The notes: a model not told the origin generated them from the sequence alone. A stretch of 64,000 nucleotides of DNA from Leptospira koniambonensis (GCF_004769555.1 NZ_RQFY01000004.1:1550001-1614000); one strand, 5' to 3'; shown: positions 54,188 to 62,946, counted from the first letter of the stretch. A program made the numbers and translations.

Positions 54188-54275
54188 GGGCGACTCCTCG
54201 CTTCGCGAGGCCGCGCTGCTACGGGCTGCGCTAGCGCTTCGGTCCTTCGGACTTCCCCTGCGCATCACTGTCGCG
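54188..54275. repeat. GC-rich REP-like palindromic element
   Basis: About 88 bases far richer in GC than the neighbourhood. It contains CCTCGC-TTC-GCGAGG (54196-54210), GCGCTAGCGC (54228-54237) and GTCC-TTC-GGAC (54242-54252), and its ends GCGAC (54190) and GTCGC (54270) are themselves inverted. It lies between the TPR gene stop and the leuA promoter. The form suggests a dispersed repeat. Confidence 0.65.
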
Positions 54276-54277
54276 AG

Positions 54278-54889
54278 TTATAGATCTTCTTCTCTTTTCA
54301 GAAAGCTCCAGATACCGCCTTGCTCGAATTGTTTCTCTTCCAGCAATTGTTTGAGTTGGAGATATTCTTTTTTGACCTGATCTGGGATACCAACGATCTC
54401 TAGTTTACTGAAAGTTTCTCTTGCTTCTTCAAAACGATTTGTTCTTACATAACAAATCGCTAATGCGTATAGAGTAGGGGAATCTGCGAGTTCCGATTCG
54501 GGAAGATCCTTAAGCAGATCCAATGCACGATCAAATTTAGAAGCGCCTGTATAAACAGCGGCCAAATTCTTTTTGGCAAATACATCACTTTCATCTAATT
54601 CTAAAGCTTTAGAAAGATGGAATTCTGCTTTAGGTTTATCTTTTTTACGAGCGAATAGAACTCCAAGTCCAACCCAGGCCTGGACATGTGCTGGTTCCAA
54701 ACGAATACATTCTTGCAGCGCGGACTCTGCTGGGGACATTTCGCCCAATTGAGAAAGGCACATTCCTAAATGAAAGAATGCGTTAGGATTATTAGGCTCA
54801 GACTCTGTCCAAGAGATCAATACGGATTTAGCAGAATTAGAGTCCCCTTTTTTCAGCGAGTCCAATGCGGTTTTCAGTCTTGGATCCAT
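54278..54889 (-). CDS. Tetratricopeptide repeat protein
   Basis: 203 residues, four to five TPR units: NPNAFFHLGMCLSQLGEMSP, HVQAWVGLGVLFARKKDKPK, DVFAKKNLAAVYTGASKFDR and SPTLYALAICYVRTNRFEEA. No signal peptide, so cytoplasmic. TPR proteins are scaffolds; the partner is unknown. Divergent from the lipoprotein gene at 54996 with 106 bases between the starts. It ends directly at the GC-rich palindromic element. Confidence 0.85.
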   Translation of the reverse strand: MDPRLKTALDSLKKGDSNSAKSVLISWTESEPNNPNAFFHLGMCLSQLGEMSPAESALQECIRLEPAHVQAWVGLGVLFARKKDKPKAEFHLSKALELDESDVFAKKNLAAVYTGASKFDRALDLLKDLPESELADSPTLYALAICYVRTNRFEEARETFSKLEIVGIPDQVKKEYLQLKQLLEEKQFEQGGIWSFLKREEDL

Positions 54890-54995
54890 TCTTTTTCCAT
54901 TTCTTTTCTTCCTTATGGATACGACTATCTTTTTACCCGACTTTTTCGCTGGACAGAAATTCTTTCCGGGGTTTCATAGAGGTGTCGGACTTACT

Positions 54996-55598
54996 ATGAA
55001 TTCATTCTCTAAATATTCTATTATACTTTTTGTATCTGCTTCTTCATTGCTTATATCTTGCTCTGGAGCAGAAAAGAATAGTCCTGAAATTCTGTTACCT
55101 GCTTCAGGGGAACAAAGAGCTGAAATGCCAGTACTCGTCCAATTCGAAGATGATTTGGAGTATGATGTAAAAACTTTGATGGCGACTTTCGCTACTGGTG
55201 TTGAAGGTAAAGACAGAAGACTAGATAGAGAATATGCAAAATTTCCAATTTTAGTCGGAACAGGTGCTAGATCCAAAGAACTGGAATTAGAAGGCACAGT
55301 CACCAGAAGAGTTTCTTGGAGTAAATCCGAAAGAAAAGAAGTTCTGATCACCATCGAAGGAAACAAGCTCACTCATAACTGTGGTTTAGGGATCACTGAT
55401 AAAACTTTAGGATCGGCAGACTCAGCTAAAAAACCGTTTAGATCCGTTCGTTTATTTTTTCAAAGTACAGGAGTGAAAGATGCTCCTCGCACTGGAATTG
55501 CCTGGGTTGTTGGATTGGGAACTTACTTACTCTATCCATTGATCTATACTGGTTTCGTGGTGGAAAAGATGGATTGTGGATTGGTTCTCGAAGGTTAG
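54996..55598 (+). CDS. Unknown lipoprotein
   Basis: 200 residues from the ATG at 54996; the frame extends 27 residues upstream to an ATG at 54915, but only the later start gives a lipoprotein signal (YSIILFVSASSLLISC, lipidated Cys near 20). Not recognised. A conserved-looking core is VLVQFEDDLEYDVKTLMATF and RRVSWSKSERKEVLI, and the C-terminus has a hydrophobic run VVGLGTYLLYPLIYTGFVV that could insert in a membrane. Two Cys remain in the mature part (HNCGLG, KMDCGL). Envelope localisation is likely. Confidence 0.75.
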   Translation: MNSFSKYSIILFVSASSLLISCSGAEKNSPEILLPASGEQRAEMPVLVQFEDDLEYDVKTLMATFATGVEGKDRRLDREYAKFPILVGTGARSKELELEGTVTRRVSWSKSERKEVLITIEGNKLTHNCGLGITDKTLGSADSAKKPFRSVRLFFQSTGVKDAPRTGIAWVVGLGTYLLYPLIYTGFVVEKMDCGLVLEG

Positions 55599-55659
55599 AT
55601 CATAATTTTGCTTTTCTAATTCGTCTAATAGGAAGAATATAACAGAAAGGAAGAAGAAT

Positions 55660-55848
55660 ATGCCATATATGGCTGTCGGATCTCGACAAATTTTATATTC
55701 AGATTCTTCGGCTCCTGCTTTAGTAGGAGACCAACCCAGAGATATAGCTTCCGTTTCGGATAATGCTGTAGTGCAGACACAAACAGCTGTGGTTCCGCCA
55801 GGCGGATTGCCTCCTCATTTGGGACAGTTCCTAGATTCTACAGTTTAA
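55660..55848 (+). CDS. Small hypothetical protein
   Basis: 62 residues with a strong GGAAG ribosome site. Soluble, Ser/Ala/Val/Pro-rich, with VVPPGGLPPHLGQFLD at the end; no known family. It lies 8 bases before the membrane protein gene at 55857, so it is probably cotranscribed and real rather than chance. Confidence 0.6.
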   Translation: MPYMAVGSRQILYSDSSAPALVGDQPRDIASVSDNAVVQTQTAVVPPGGLPPHLGQFLDSTV

Positions 55849-55856
55849 GGACATCG

Positions 55857-56258
55857 ATGTACAGACTTCTTTTTTCCGTTTTACTCCAATCCTTGGTAGT
55901 AGTATTCGTTTTTCCTCTGATTGATTCTGGATTTCGTGTCAGCAATCAAGTCTGGGACGTAATAGTAATCGTTCTATTTTTCGGATTTTTAAATTTTGTT
56001 TTAAGATGGTTTCTGGTCCTCGTCACTTTTGGCGTAGGATATCTGGTTTATCTTTTAACCTTGGGAATTGCAGGTCTTGTGGTAAATGCAATCGTTCTAT
56101 TCTGGATCGCTAATATATTTCCTGATAAAATATTCGTACCTGGTTTTTGGGCAGCTTTCTGGGGAGGAGCGATCCTAACCTTGGCAAACTACGTGGCCAA
56201 AAGAGAAAGTCAGGAAGAATATTCCAGATCAGATCGTAAAAAGAAAAAGTCCCATTAG
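55857..56258 (+). CDS. PF04020 (YvlD/phage-holin-like) small membrane protein
   Basis: 133 residues with four membrane helices: YRLLFSVLLQSLVVVFVFPL, VIVIVLFFGFLNFVLRWFL, LVTFGVGYLVYLLTLGIAGLV and FWAAFWGGAILTLANYV. The arrangement matches the 4-TM family formerly called phage holin superfamily IV, which is not a holin in most bacteria. AAGG precedes the ATG. Function unknown. The C-terminus is Lys-rich. cysE follows after 9 bases. Confidence 0.82.
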   Translation: MYRLLFSVLLQSLVVVFVFPLIDSGFRVSNQVWDVIVIVLFFGFLNFVLRWFLVLVTFGVGYLVYLLTLGIAGLVVNAIVLFWIANIFPDKIFVPGFWAAFWGGAILTLANYVAKRESQEEYSRSDRKKKKSH

Positions 56259-56267
56259 ATTTTCCGA

Positions 56268-56813
56268 ATGATTCGAGAGATCCAAGCAATATTCAAAAAC
56301 GATCCCGCAGCCAGAGGACTGGAATTTATACTCTATCCGGGATTACATTCCATTTTACTACATAAGTACATTGCATATCCTTTATATAAGATAAGATTAA
56401 AATTCCTGGCACGATTTGTTTCCCAGTTCAATCGTTTTCTGACCGGGATAGAGATCCATCCAGGTGCAAAGATTGGCAGTGGACTATTTATAGACCATGG
56501 AATGGGGATTGTAATCGGCGGGACCGCGGAAATCGGAGACGATTGTATTTTATTTCACGGAGTTACCTTGGGCGGAACAGGAAACCACCAAGGAAAACGT
56601 CATCCTACTGTGGGGAACAATGTGCTTATTGGTGCAAGGGCAACAGTTTTAGGCCCGGTTCATGTTGGCAATAATGTGAAAATAGGTGCAGAAGCAGTGG
56701 TTATCGATCATGATATTCCGGATGATTGTACTGTGGTGGGTGCTCCCGGTAAGATCGTGAAATTAAAAGGGAAGAAGGTTAAAATCCCCCTTAAGAAGAC
56801 CAAAATAGTTTAG
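56268..56813 (+). CDS. cysE: Serine O-acetyltransferase
   Basis: 181 residues, the short form lacking most of the N-terminal helical domain. Left-handed beta-helix with hexapeptide repeats: [20 protein letters not shown] (catalytic Asp-His in IDHG), [16 protein letters not shown] (catalytic His in FHGVT), [20 protein letters not shown] and VGAPGKIV. It transfers acetyl from acetyl-CoA to serine for cysteine synthesis. Overlaps the convergent TetR gene by 4 bases. Probably cotranscribed with the small membrane protein. Confidence 0.92.
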   Translation: MIREIQAIFKNDPAARGLEFILYPGLHSILLHKYIAYPLYKIRLKFLARFVSQFNRFLTGIEIHPGAKIGSGLFIDHGMGIVIGGTAEIGDDCILFHGVTLGGTGNHQGKRHPTVGNNVLIGARATVLGPVHVGNNVKIGAEAVVIDHDIPDDCTVVGAPGKIVKLKGKKVKIPLKKTKIV

Positions 56814-57421
56814 GTTTTTATGATGCTTTTTAACTCAGAAATCATTTCTTCTTCTAATTCACTAAAATATTTAGGATCATGGGTCATCACATAAAATTGT
56901 GAATTTCCCTGGAATAATTTCAAAAATAGTTCTGCTTTTTTTCTGGAATCAAAATTTGCAGGAAGTGTGAGAGCTTTTTTATGCTTTTCAAAATAATTTT
57001 CTAAACAAGAGATCCAAGATCCGAGTACAGTAGAACTTCTTTCTGCAAGATCTGGTTCAGGTTTATCTAGGCTTCCCATAAATCGAGCAAGAGGGCATCC
57101 AAAATATTTTCCTGATTTGACCTGCTTTTTTAAAAGAGCCATCCATCTATGTACGAACTCTTCTGGAGTTTCGGATTTTTCCATCAGCCTTTCCCAGCCG
57201 ACTTGAAAATCCCTACCTTGGCGCTCTAAGTATTCTTTCCCCAGATCTTCTTTGGTTTGGAAATATCTATAAAAACTTGCCTTATGGGATTCTGATTCAT
57301 CGATCACCTGGTTGATAGATGTTCCAGCATAACCTTGAGAATACATTAGGCGAACAGCAGTGGATGCTATCCTTTCGAAAGGTCCTTCTGGCTGTCCCAG
57401 TTCCGGTTTTCGTTTGCTCAT
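56810..57421 (-). CDS. TetR family regulator, NemR-like
   Basis: 203 residues. Helix-turn-helix at about 14-60: [20 protein letters not shown], then [20 protein letters not shown]. The ligand domain contains the block [18 protein letters not shown], with a Cys that in NemR/AcuR-type regulators senses electrophiles; that role here is an inference. It is divergent from a zinc-type alcohol dehydrogenase gene, and both starts are flanked by identical-form operators, so it likely represses both. Confidence 0.88.
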   Translation of the reverse strand: MSKRKPELGQPEGPFERIASTAVRLMYSQGYAGTSINQVIDESESHKASFYRYFQTKEDLGKEYLERQGRDFQVGWERLMEKSETPEEFVHRWMALLKKQVKSGKYFGCPLARFMGSLDKPEPDLAERSSTVLGSWISCLENYFEKHKKALTLPANFDSRKKAELFLKLFQGNSQFYVMTHDPKYFSELEEEMISELKSIIKT

Positions 57422-57438
57422 CGGACTAAAATAAAATG

Positions 57439-57456
57439 ATAGACTAACTGGTCTAT
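57439..57456. promoter_or_regulatory. NemR-like operator 1 (TetR side)
   Basis: ATAGACTAACTGGTCTAT: 6-bp inverted arms ATAGAC/GTCTAT with a 6-base spacer, 17 bases upstream of the tetR start. It matches the site at 57482-57499 at 16 of 18 positions and the known NemR-box form TAGAC-N6-GTCTA. Confidence 0.75.
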
Positions 57457-57481
57457 TCTATTTTTATAAGGTCGATTGCGG

Positions 57482-57499
57482 ATAGACTGATTGGTCTAT
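57482..57499. promoter_or_regulatory. NemR-like operator 2 (dehydrogenase side)
   Basis: ATAGACTGATTGGTCTAT, 12 bases upstream of the dehydrogenase ATG and 43 bases centre-to-centre from operator 1, about four helical turns. Confidence 0.75.
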
Positions 57500-57511
57500 T
57501 GGAGGAAAACC

Positions 57512-58534
57512 ATGCAACAATTGCTATTCTCTAAAAGAAATCGGGTAGAATGGGTAGAAGTCCCTGATCCCAAACTTTCAGGACTTAACCAGGCATTGGT
57601 CCGTCCATTGGCTGTTGCCAGATGCGATCTGGATCTTCCAATTTTAAGAGGACAAACATTATTCCGTCCTCCCTTTCCTTTAGGACATGAGTTCGTAGGA
57701 GAAATACTAGAAACAAGCGAAGAATTATCTTCCCTATTTCCTAAAGGGACTCGCGTTGCTGTTCCATTCCAAATTTCTTGCGGACATTGTGCAAATTGTG
57801 AAACAGGTCTGACTAAAAGTTGCAGCACCGTTCCTCATACGAGTGCTTACGGAATGGGAAAAGGTGCAAAAGAATTTGGTGGAGCGATCTCTGACTCTGT
57901 TTTGATCCCTTATGCAAAAGAGATGTTGATCCCTTTTTCTAATAAGACTGATCCCGCAGCGATCGCAAGTATCAGTGATAATATTGTAGAAGCATGGAAG
58001 TTAGTCGGTATACATCTAAAACAAAACAAGAATAGATCCGTTCTTGTTTTGGGAGGTTTTGCCTCTAGCATTGGATTGTACACTGCAGCTCTCGCAAAAC
58101 ATATGGGAGCAGCCGACCTTGTATATGTAGACACAGATAAAAAACGTCTGGAGATCGCTGAGTCCTACGGAGTGAAAGTGGAGCAAGTGACTTCTTTTCC
58201 TAAAAGTTTTGGTAAGTTTGATATTGTAGCAGATGCAAACGGAAGTTCAGAAGGTTGGGATTGTGGCCTTAGATCTTTAGGAATAGAAGGTGAATTTGGA
58301 TCCGCTTCTATTTTCTGGACCAATAATATTCCGATCCCTTATTTAGAATTATATAATAATGGAGCAACAATCCGTTTAGGAAGAGTAAGATCCAGAGAAT
58401 GGATCCCTGAAATTTTGAGATTAGTAGAAGAGGAAGGTTTCGATCCTTCTAAGGTCACCACACGTAAAGCATCTTGGTCGGAAGCGGCGGATGCTTTCCT
58501 GGAAGAGGAGACTAAGTTGATCGTTGTGAGATGA
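57512..58534 (+). CDS. Zinc-type alcohol dehydrogenase/quinone oxidoreductase family protein
   Basis: 340 residues from the ATG at 57512 (GGAGG six bases ahead); a longer TTG frame starts inside operator 2. GroES-like domain: Cys at 45 in ARCDLDLP, FPLGHEFVGEIL with the catalytic His-Glu, and the structural zinc Cys cluster SCGHCANCETGLTKSCS. Rossmann domain: VLVLGGFASSIGLYTAALAK, then VYVDTDKKRLEIA. It oxidises or reduces an alcohol/aldehyde with NAD(P). Its gene is coupled to a NemR-like repressor, hinting at detoxification of reactive carbonyls. Confidence 0.88.
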   Translation: MQQLLFSKRNRVEWVEVPDPKLSGLNQALVRPLAVARCDLDLPILRGQTLFRPPFPLGHEFVGEILETSEELSSLFPKGTRVAVPFQISCGHCANCETGLTKSCSTVPHTSAYGMGKGAKEFGGAISDSVLIPYAKEMLIPFSNKTDPAAIASISDNIVEAWKLVGIHLKQNKNRSVLVLGGFASSIGLYTAALAKHMGAADLVYVDTDKKRLEIAESYGVKVEQVTSFPKSFGKFDIVADANGSSEGWDCGLRSLGIEGEFGSASIFWTNNIPIPYLELYNNGATIRLGRVRSREWIPEILRLVEEEGFDPSKVTTRKASWSEAADAFLEEETKLIVVR

Positions 58535-58548
58535 AGTACATTGGATTT

Positions 58549-58579
58549 GAAGGACGGGGAGACTCGTCCTTATTTTTTT
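58549..58579 (+). terminator. Terminator after the dehydrogenase gene
   Basis: AAGGACG / CGTCCTT with an 8-base loop (58550-58571), then A and seven T residues. It runs up to the stop of the convergent DsbA gene. Confidence 0.82.
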
Positions 58580-59276
58580 AATACTGCCCAATCGACCTGA
58601 AATAATCCCCTAAAAGTCCATCTACTTCTTCATAGGAAGAATACCCTTTGGTTAAGATACCTCTATCTAAACCATCTGAAAATACCAAACAAGGAAATCC
58701 GGTTACACCTAAAATATATCCGTAGTTGAAATCATTTCTGGTTTCTAAAAGGGTTTCTTCTCTATAGTATAATTCTTTAAATTCATCTAATGGAATAGAA
58801 AGTTCGGAGGAAATCTCCGCATATGTTTCGAAACTACTTGGATCCTTTCCTTTGGAGTGAAAACTCTCGAGTAATTTATCTAAAAAAGCAAAAGATAAAT
58901 TTGGATTGATCCTTTGTGCAGTGATGACTGCTCTGGAGCCAGGTTCAGAATCATATTTTAAATTTCTATTTTGGAGCAGATCGTAGTGGAAACTTCTTTT
59001 AGAGATCCTTTCTACTTCCTTCCAAAGGTATTTTAGTTTTTCAGTTACTTCTTCACTGAACTGTTCCACTTCAGGTCCGTATTTTAATCCACCAAGCACT
59101 AATGTGAATTCAATCTTGTCCGAGTATTTTTCTCTGATCTTTTGGAAAATAGGGGAGAAGCCGTAACACCATGCACATATTGGATCGGCTACGTATAGAA
59201 TAGAATGTTTGGTATCCGGGCGTTTGAATTCAAGGCTCACAGAGAACAGAGATAATTCTTCTTTTATCTTTTCCAA
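58578..59276 (-). CDS. DsbA-family thiol oxidoreductase
   Basis: 232 residues from a TTG; no strong ribosome site, so the first residues are uncertain. Thioredoxin fold with active-site CAWC (C35, C38 in ADPICAWCYGFSP), a helical insertion at about 80-170, and the cis-Pro loop GVTGFPCLVFSDG. There is no signal peptide in this frame, so it is more likely a cytoplasmic FrnE/polyketide-isomerase-like DsbA relative than a periplasmic oxidase. The gene starts right after the terminator of the membrane protein gene upstream. Confidence 0.85.
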   Translation of the reverse strand: MEKIKEELSLFSVSLEFKRPDTKHSILYVADPICAWCYGFSPIFQKIREKYSDKIEFTLVLGGLKYGPEVEQFSEEVTEKLKYLWKEVERISKRSFHYDLLQNRNLKYDSEPGSRAVITAQRINPNLSFAFLDKLLESFHSKGKDPSSFETYAEISSELSIPLDEFKELYYREETLLETRNDFNYGYILGVTGFPCLVFSDGLDRGILTKGYSSYEEVDGLLGDYFRSIGQY

Positions 59277-59278
59277 CT

Positions 59279-59305
59279 AAAAAAGGCGGGAACATGTCCC
59301 GCCTT
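59279..59305 (-). terminator. Rho-independent terminator of the small membrane protein gene
   Basis: Minus strand: AAGGCGGGA / TCCCGCCTT with a 5-base loop, followed by six T residues (59284-59279). It lies 30 bases past the stop of the gene at 59335-59619. Confidence 0.9.
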
Positions 59306-59334
59306 CCATTCCTTTTCAAATAGGAGGATCCTTT

Positions 59335-59619
59335 TTAGATTTCGTTCGGGTGTTTGACGTAGTAGAGCGACAGCCACACTACCCCGAAAAGTACCCCCGC
59401 GTAAGCTAGGATCGCAGTTACGATGTCAATCATAGGAAGAACTGCTGCTATAGGTGTAACTTTAGTCGCAGTAATCTTCGTAGCTTCACCAAGAATTAGG
59501 AAGAGACCTCCCAATCCGATTAGGTGATAGCGATTCATCGCATCCTTGGATACTCGGGCAAACCGGGCAAACACAGGAACAGCCAAAAGCGCTAATGCGA
59601 AGATGGTCACTGTATCCAT
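59335..59619 (-). CDS. Small three-helix membrane protein
   Basis: 94 residues from the ATG at 59619, which has GGAGG seven bases upstream; the ATG at 59625 is too close to that site. Three membrane helices ([53 protein letters not shown]) and a short tail. Unknown function. Single gene with its own terminator, which fits a well-expressed small protein. Confidence 0.75.
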   Translation of the reverse strand: MDTVTIFALALLAVPVFARFARVSKDAMNRYHLIGLGGLFLILGEATKITATKVTPIAAVLPMIDIVTAILAYAGVLFGVVWLSLYYVKHPNEI

Positions 59620-59873
59620 GTTCATACCTCCTTAAGATACTAGGTTAGACCGATAAGGAGGTTCACACATTTCACTTAAGTTAAAAAATTATTTTAAAAA
59701 AATGTCATGTAATATAACGAGTGATTAATAATAGATTTAGAGCTATAGTTCTTAAGGGTTAAATCATATTTTTATTTTATGTATCACGGAAGTGATAGTT
59801 TCTGCCGGAATGTAAGATGGCATATTTAGTACATTATAATATTTTAAAGTATTGTAAGTTTTTGTTTAAGTGT

Positions 59874-59920
59874 AGAAGGTCCGTTGTAGCGGATGCTCAG
59901 TGATACCGGGCCTTCTTCTT
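59874..59920 (+). ncRNA. Possible small RNA or leader hairpin
   Basis: AGAAGGTCCG (59874-59883) and CGGGCCTTCT (59907-59916) form a 10-bp stem with one G-U pair, enclosing AGC-GGAT-GCT, followed by TCTTTTC. The 366-base spacer 59626-59992 has no gene. This could be the terminator of an unannotated RNA or a leader structure. Confidence 0.3.
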
Positions 59921-59992
59921 TTCATCGAATCGTAATCTAAAGGTAAAATTTTTTTTGGACCGGAAAACGGCGTTAAGTATGTTCGAGATTCA

Positions 59993-61138
59993 GTGGACGT
60001 ATTATCGTACTATTTAGAAACCTACGAAGCCTGTAGAAAGGCCTTCTTATCTTATAAAAAACAGCTTAAATCTAAGTTTGAACGTTTTGACTATGAATGT
60101 CTGGAGATCCCAAAAGATGGGGGAGAGCTGGATGTTTATTATTTAGGAGAGAAGAAAAAGCCAGCAAAACGTCTGGTAGTCATGAGTTCAGGCATCCATG
60201 GAGTAGAAGGATTTGCAGGGTCTGCATTCCAACGCAGATGGATTGAGGAATTCCTACTCGATGATAAAAGCCCTTACAAACTTCCCAAAAATTCAGACTT
60301 TCTCATTTTGCATGGGATCAATGCGCACGGTTTCAAAAACTTCCTAAGAGTGAATGAAAGGAACGTAGACTTAAATCGTAACTTCGCATTAAAAAGAGAG
60401 AAGCTGCATAAGAAGTTCAAAAACAAAAAATACAGAAAGATCCAAAGTTTCTTAAATCCAGGTTCCGAGTTCGGTAATTTTTTATTTGAATATGTCTTCT
60501 TCATTATTCGGTTTTTGGGAGTGTTGATCCGCTTTGGCGCTAAGTATGTTTTGGATGCTGCAGTAAACGGGCAGTATGAATTCCCTAAAGGGATCTATTA
60601 TGGCGGTAGAAAACCAGAGCCTGTGGTCCGAGTTCTAAGAAAGTATTTTAAAAAAGTTTTAAAACCTTATGATCGAATTTTGATCTTGGACTTCCATACA
60701 GGTTATGGGGCGAAGAATGGACTGAGCTTAATGCATAATGCTGAAAACGGTTCTAAGACGGATAAAAATCTCAAAAAAGTTTTCGGTGATTTCGGCCTGC
60801 TCTTAAATGAGGGAGAAGAGGATTTTTATAGAACCTCTGGAGATTTTACAGACTTCTTTGGAAAAGTTTTAGGAAAAGAAAAGGATCTATTTCCTCTCAC
60901 AGTTGAGCTCGGGACTTTCGGAAATTTGAATGTGATGGGCGCTATCCGAGGAAGTTTCTTGATGATCAGCGAAAATCGAATTCGTTTCCATGGATCAAAA
61001 TCCGAATCAGAAGCGGATAAAGTAAGAGAAGAATTTAAACAAATGTTTTATCCGAATCGAGAAGATTGGAGATTGGCCGCAATGGATCATGTTTTTGGAA
61101 TTGTTCCGGAAGCAATTACCAGATTTTCTAAGTTATAA
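59993..61138 (+). CDS. DUF2817 M14-like metallopeptidase-fold protein
   Basis: 381 residues from a GTG. Zinc-binding pattern of the M14-related DUF2817 family: SSGIHGVEGFAGSAFQRRWI (His and Glu), RNVDLNRNF and LILDFHTGYGAKN (third ligand His). A hydrophobic segment FLFEYVFFIIRFLGVLIRFG near 163-182 is unusual for the family and may anchor it to the membrane. Predicted to cleave a C-terminal amide or related bond; substrate unknown. A Lys-rich stretch precedes the hydrophobic segment. Monocistronic, convergent with the PP2C gene. Confidence 0.82.
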   Translation: MDVLSYYLETYEACRKAFLSYKKQLKSKFERFDYECLEIPKDGGELDVYYLGEKKKPAKRLVVMSSGIHGVEGFAGSAFQRRWIEEFLLDDKSPYKLPKNSDFLILHGINAHGFKNFLRVNERNVDLNRNFALKREKLHKKFKNKKYRKIQSFLNPGSEFGNFLFEYVFFIIRFLGVLIRFGAKYVLDAAVNGQYEFPKGIYYGGRKPEPVVRVLRKYFKKVLKPYDRILILDFHTGYGAKNGLSLMHNAENGSKTDKNLKKVFGDFGLLLNEGEEDFYRTSGDFTDFFGKVLGKEKDLFPLTVELGTFGNLNVMGAIRGSFLMISENRIRFHGSKSESEADKVREEFKQMFYPNREDWRLAAMDHVFGIVPEAITRFSKL

Positions 61139-61182
61139 TTCTATAAACTGCTTGAGTTGAATGTAAATTGCGGCTGTAGATC

Positions 61183-62946
61183 TTAAACTCTGTCTACGAT
61201 CAATAAAGTAACATCATCTTCAAAATCAGATCTATGGCAGTAGGTCCTACACTCTTTGATCAAACTTTCTGCGGCTTCCGCTGAATGTGACTGAGAATAA
61301 TTTCTGACTGCTAGAGTAAGTAAGTCTTCGCTATATCTTCTGGTTCTGTCAGAGTTAGAATGTTCTGTGAGTCCATCTGTGTATAATACCAATCTATCTT
61401 GTGGTTGGAAAGCAGTTACATATTCTTCGAAGAATAGGTCTGGGATCACTCCGACTAATTTTCCTTTTGTTTCTAGATGTAAGGAATTTCCTTCTGATCT
61501 TCTGTAAAGAATTGGAGGATTATGACCAGCATTCGTATAAGACAATGTATTTGTACCTGTATGTACAATTCCATAAAAAGCGGTTAAGAAATTCCCTGCT
61601 AATTTATTATACAATGCATAGTTGAGTGCAGTGAAAAATTTAGAAGGGCTTCCTAATGTTTCCGAGTCGAAAGTATTTACTACAGTATGAATGACTGTGG
61701 CCACAACAGCTGCAGAAAGTCCATGCCCGGAAACATCTGCGATGAGAACAGCGCTTCTGTTCTCATCTAATTTTAGAATATTATAAAAGTCTCCGCCAAC
61801 ATTATCATAAGGGATATGTTGTACTCCAAATTCCAAACCACCCACATAAGGAAGACTAGAAGGAAGTATCTTATGCATTACTTCTCTTGCACGTTTTAGC
61901 TCTCTATCAGTATCTAAAACTTTATGGAATAGATTTGCGTTTTTGATAGTAACACTCAGCCTGTTTGCGATAGCGCCTAACATTTCTAGATCTGCATGAG
62001 TGAATGCAAATCCTGAGTATTTATTATTTACGCTGATAACTCCCAATAATTCTCCCCTGAATAGTAAGGGAGCCGAGATCAAAGAGTTTGCTTCGAATTT
62101 ATATTTAGCACTTTTATCGTATCTTGGATCTTCGTCCAAGTTTTGAATGAGTAGGCTTTGTTTTTCTTTTGCTACCCAGCCTGAAATTCCTTCTCCGTAA
62201 GGGACTTGTATATTATGGATTGCGTCTTCTGGGATTCCTCTGGCAGCAAGTACTCTTAATACTTCCAAAGTAGGGTCTGCTAAGTAAATGGTTCCTGCTT
62301 TTGCTTCTAAGAATTCGAGTACCTTGTCTAAAAGCCAATTTCCTAATTCGTTGATACTCTTTTCTGCGACTGTTAATTTTTCGAATTCGTAAAGTAGTCG
62401 GAGCTCTAACACTCTTTTTTTGAGAGTTTCGTGAGCCTGAGCATTTTTGATTGCGATTGCGGCCATCTCGGAAAGTGAATTGAGCACCTCTACATCGGAG
62501 CTTTCAAAACTTCTGTTGTCTGATTTGTTCAGGATTTCAAGAGTCCCGATAACTTTGTCCCCAATATATAAAGGAACACATGCAAGTGATCTGGTCCTAA
62601 ATCCAGTTTTTTGATCCAGAGCAGGATTGAATCTTGGGTCCGTATATGCGTCTTCAAGTACGATTGCTTTTTTTTCTTTTGCTACCCAGCCAGCGATTCC
62701 CTGTCCAGGTTCCAACCTTGCATATTTTTGGACGATCTCTCCTTTTTCACCCAAGGCAACTTCGCAGTATAAAAATCCGTCCTTCTCCTCTAAAAGAAAT
62801 AGGGAACTTGCTTCCGCTTCCAACAGATCTTTGGAATACAGCATGATCAAAGGTAGAAGTTGGTAAAGGTCCAGATTGGCGTTTAGGATCGTACTCGTAT
62901 TCAGTAGACTTTTGTATTTTCTGGCTTCCGAGTCAATTATGGACAT
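61183..62946 (-). CDS. GAF-GAF-PP2C (SpoIIE/RsbU-type) phosphatase
   Basis: 587 residues from the ATG at 62946; a TTG at 62985 would add 13. GAF 1 at about 30-185 (LFLLEEKDGFLYCEVALGEK, GQGIAGWVAKEKKAIVLEDAY), GAF 2 at about 205-350 (EGISGWVAKEKQSLL, ANSLISAPLLFRGELLGVIS), then a SpoIIE-like PP2C domain with VGGDFYNILKLDENRSAVLI followed by ADVSGHGLSAA, and DRLVLYTDGLTEHSN. It should dephosphorylate an anti-sigma antagonist or similar phosphoprotein in a partner-switching pathway. Both GAF domains sense unknown ligands. No partner anti-sigma gene adjoins it. Confidence 0.93.
   Translation of the reverse strand: MSIIDSEARKYKSLLNTSTILNANLDLYQLLPLIMLYSKDLLEAEASSLFLLEEKDGFLYCEVALGEKGEIVQKYARLEPGQGIAGWVAKEKKAIVLEDAYTDPRFNPALDQKTGFRTRSLACVPLYIGDKVIGTLEILNKSDNRSFESSDVEVLNSLSEMAAIAIKNAQAHETLKKRVLELRLLYEFEKLTVAEKSINELGNWLLDKVLEFLEAKAGTIYLADPTLEVLRVLAARGIPEDAIHNIQVPYGEGISGWVAKEKQSLLIQNLDEDPRYDKSAKYKFEANSLISAPLLFRGELLGVISVNNKYSGFAFTHADLEMLGAIANRLSVTIKNANLFHKVLDTDRELKRAREVMHKILPSSLPYVGGLEFGVQHIPYDNVGGDFYNILKLDENRSAVLIADVSGHGLSAAVVATVIHTVVNTFDSETLGSPSKFFTALNYALYNKLAGNFLTAFYGIVHTGTNTLSYTNAGHNPPILYRRSEGNSLHLETKGKLVGVIPDLFFEEYVTAFQPQDRLVLYTDGLTEHSNSDRTRRYSEDLLTLAVRNYSQSHSAEAAESLIKECRTYCHRSDFEDDVTLLIVDRV

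Noticed and set aside
54068..54268. 66-codon version of the leuA leader starting at 54268
   Set aside because: Its first 46 codons run through the GC-rich repeat; the ATG at 54130 has a ribosome site and gives a normal leader peptide.
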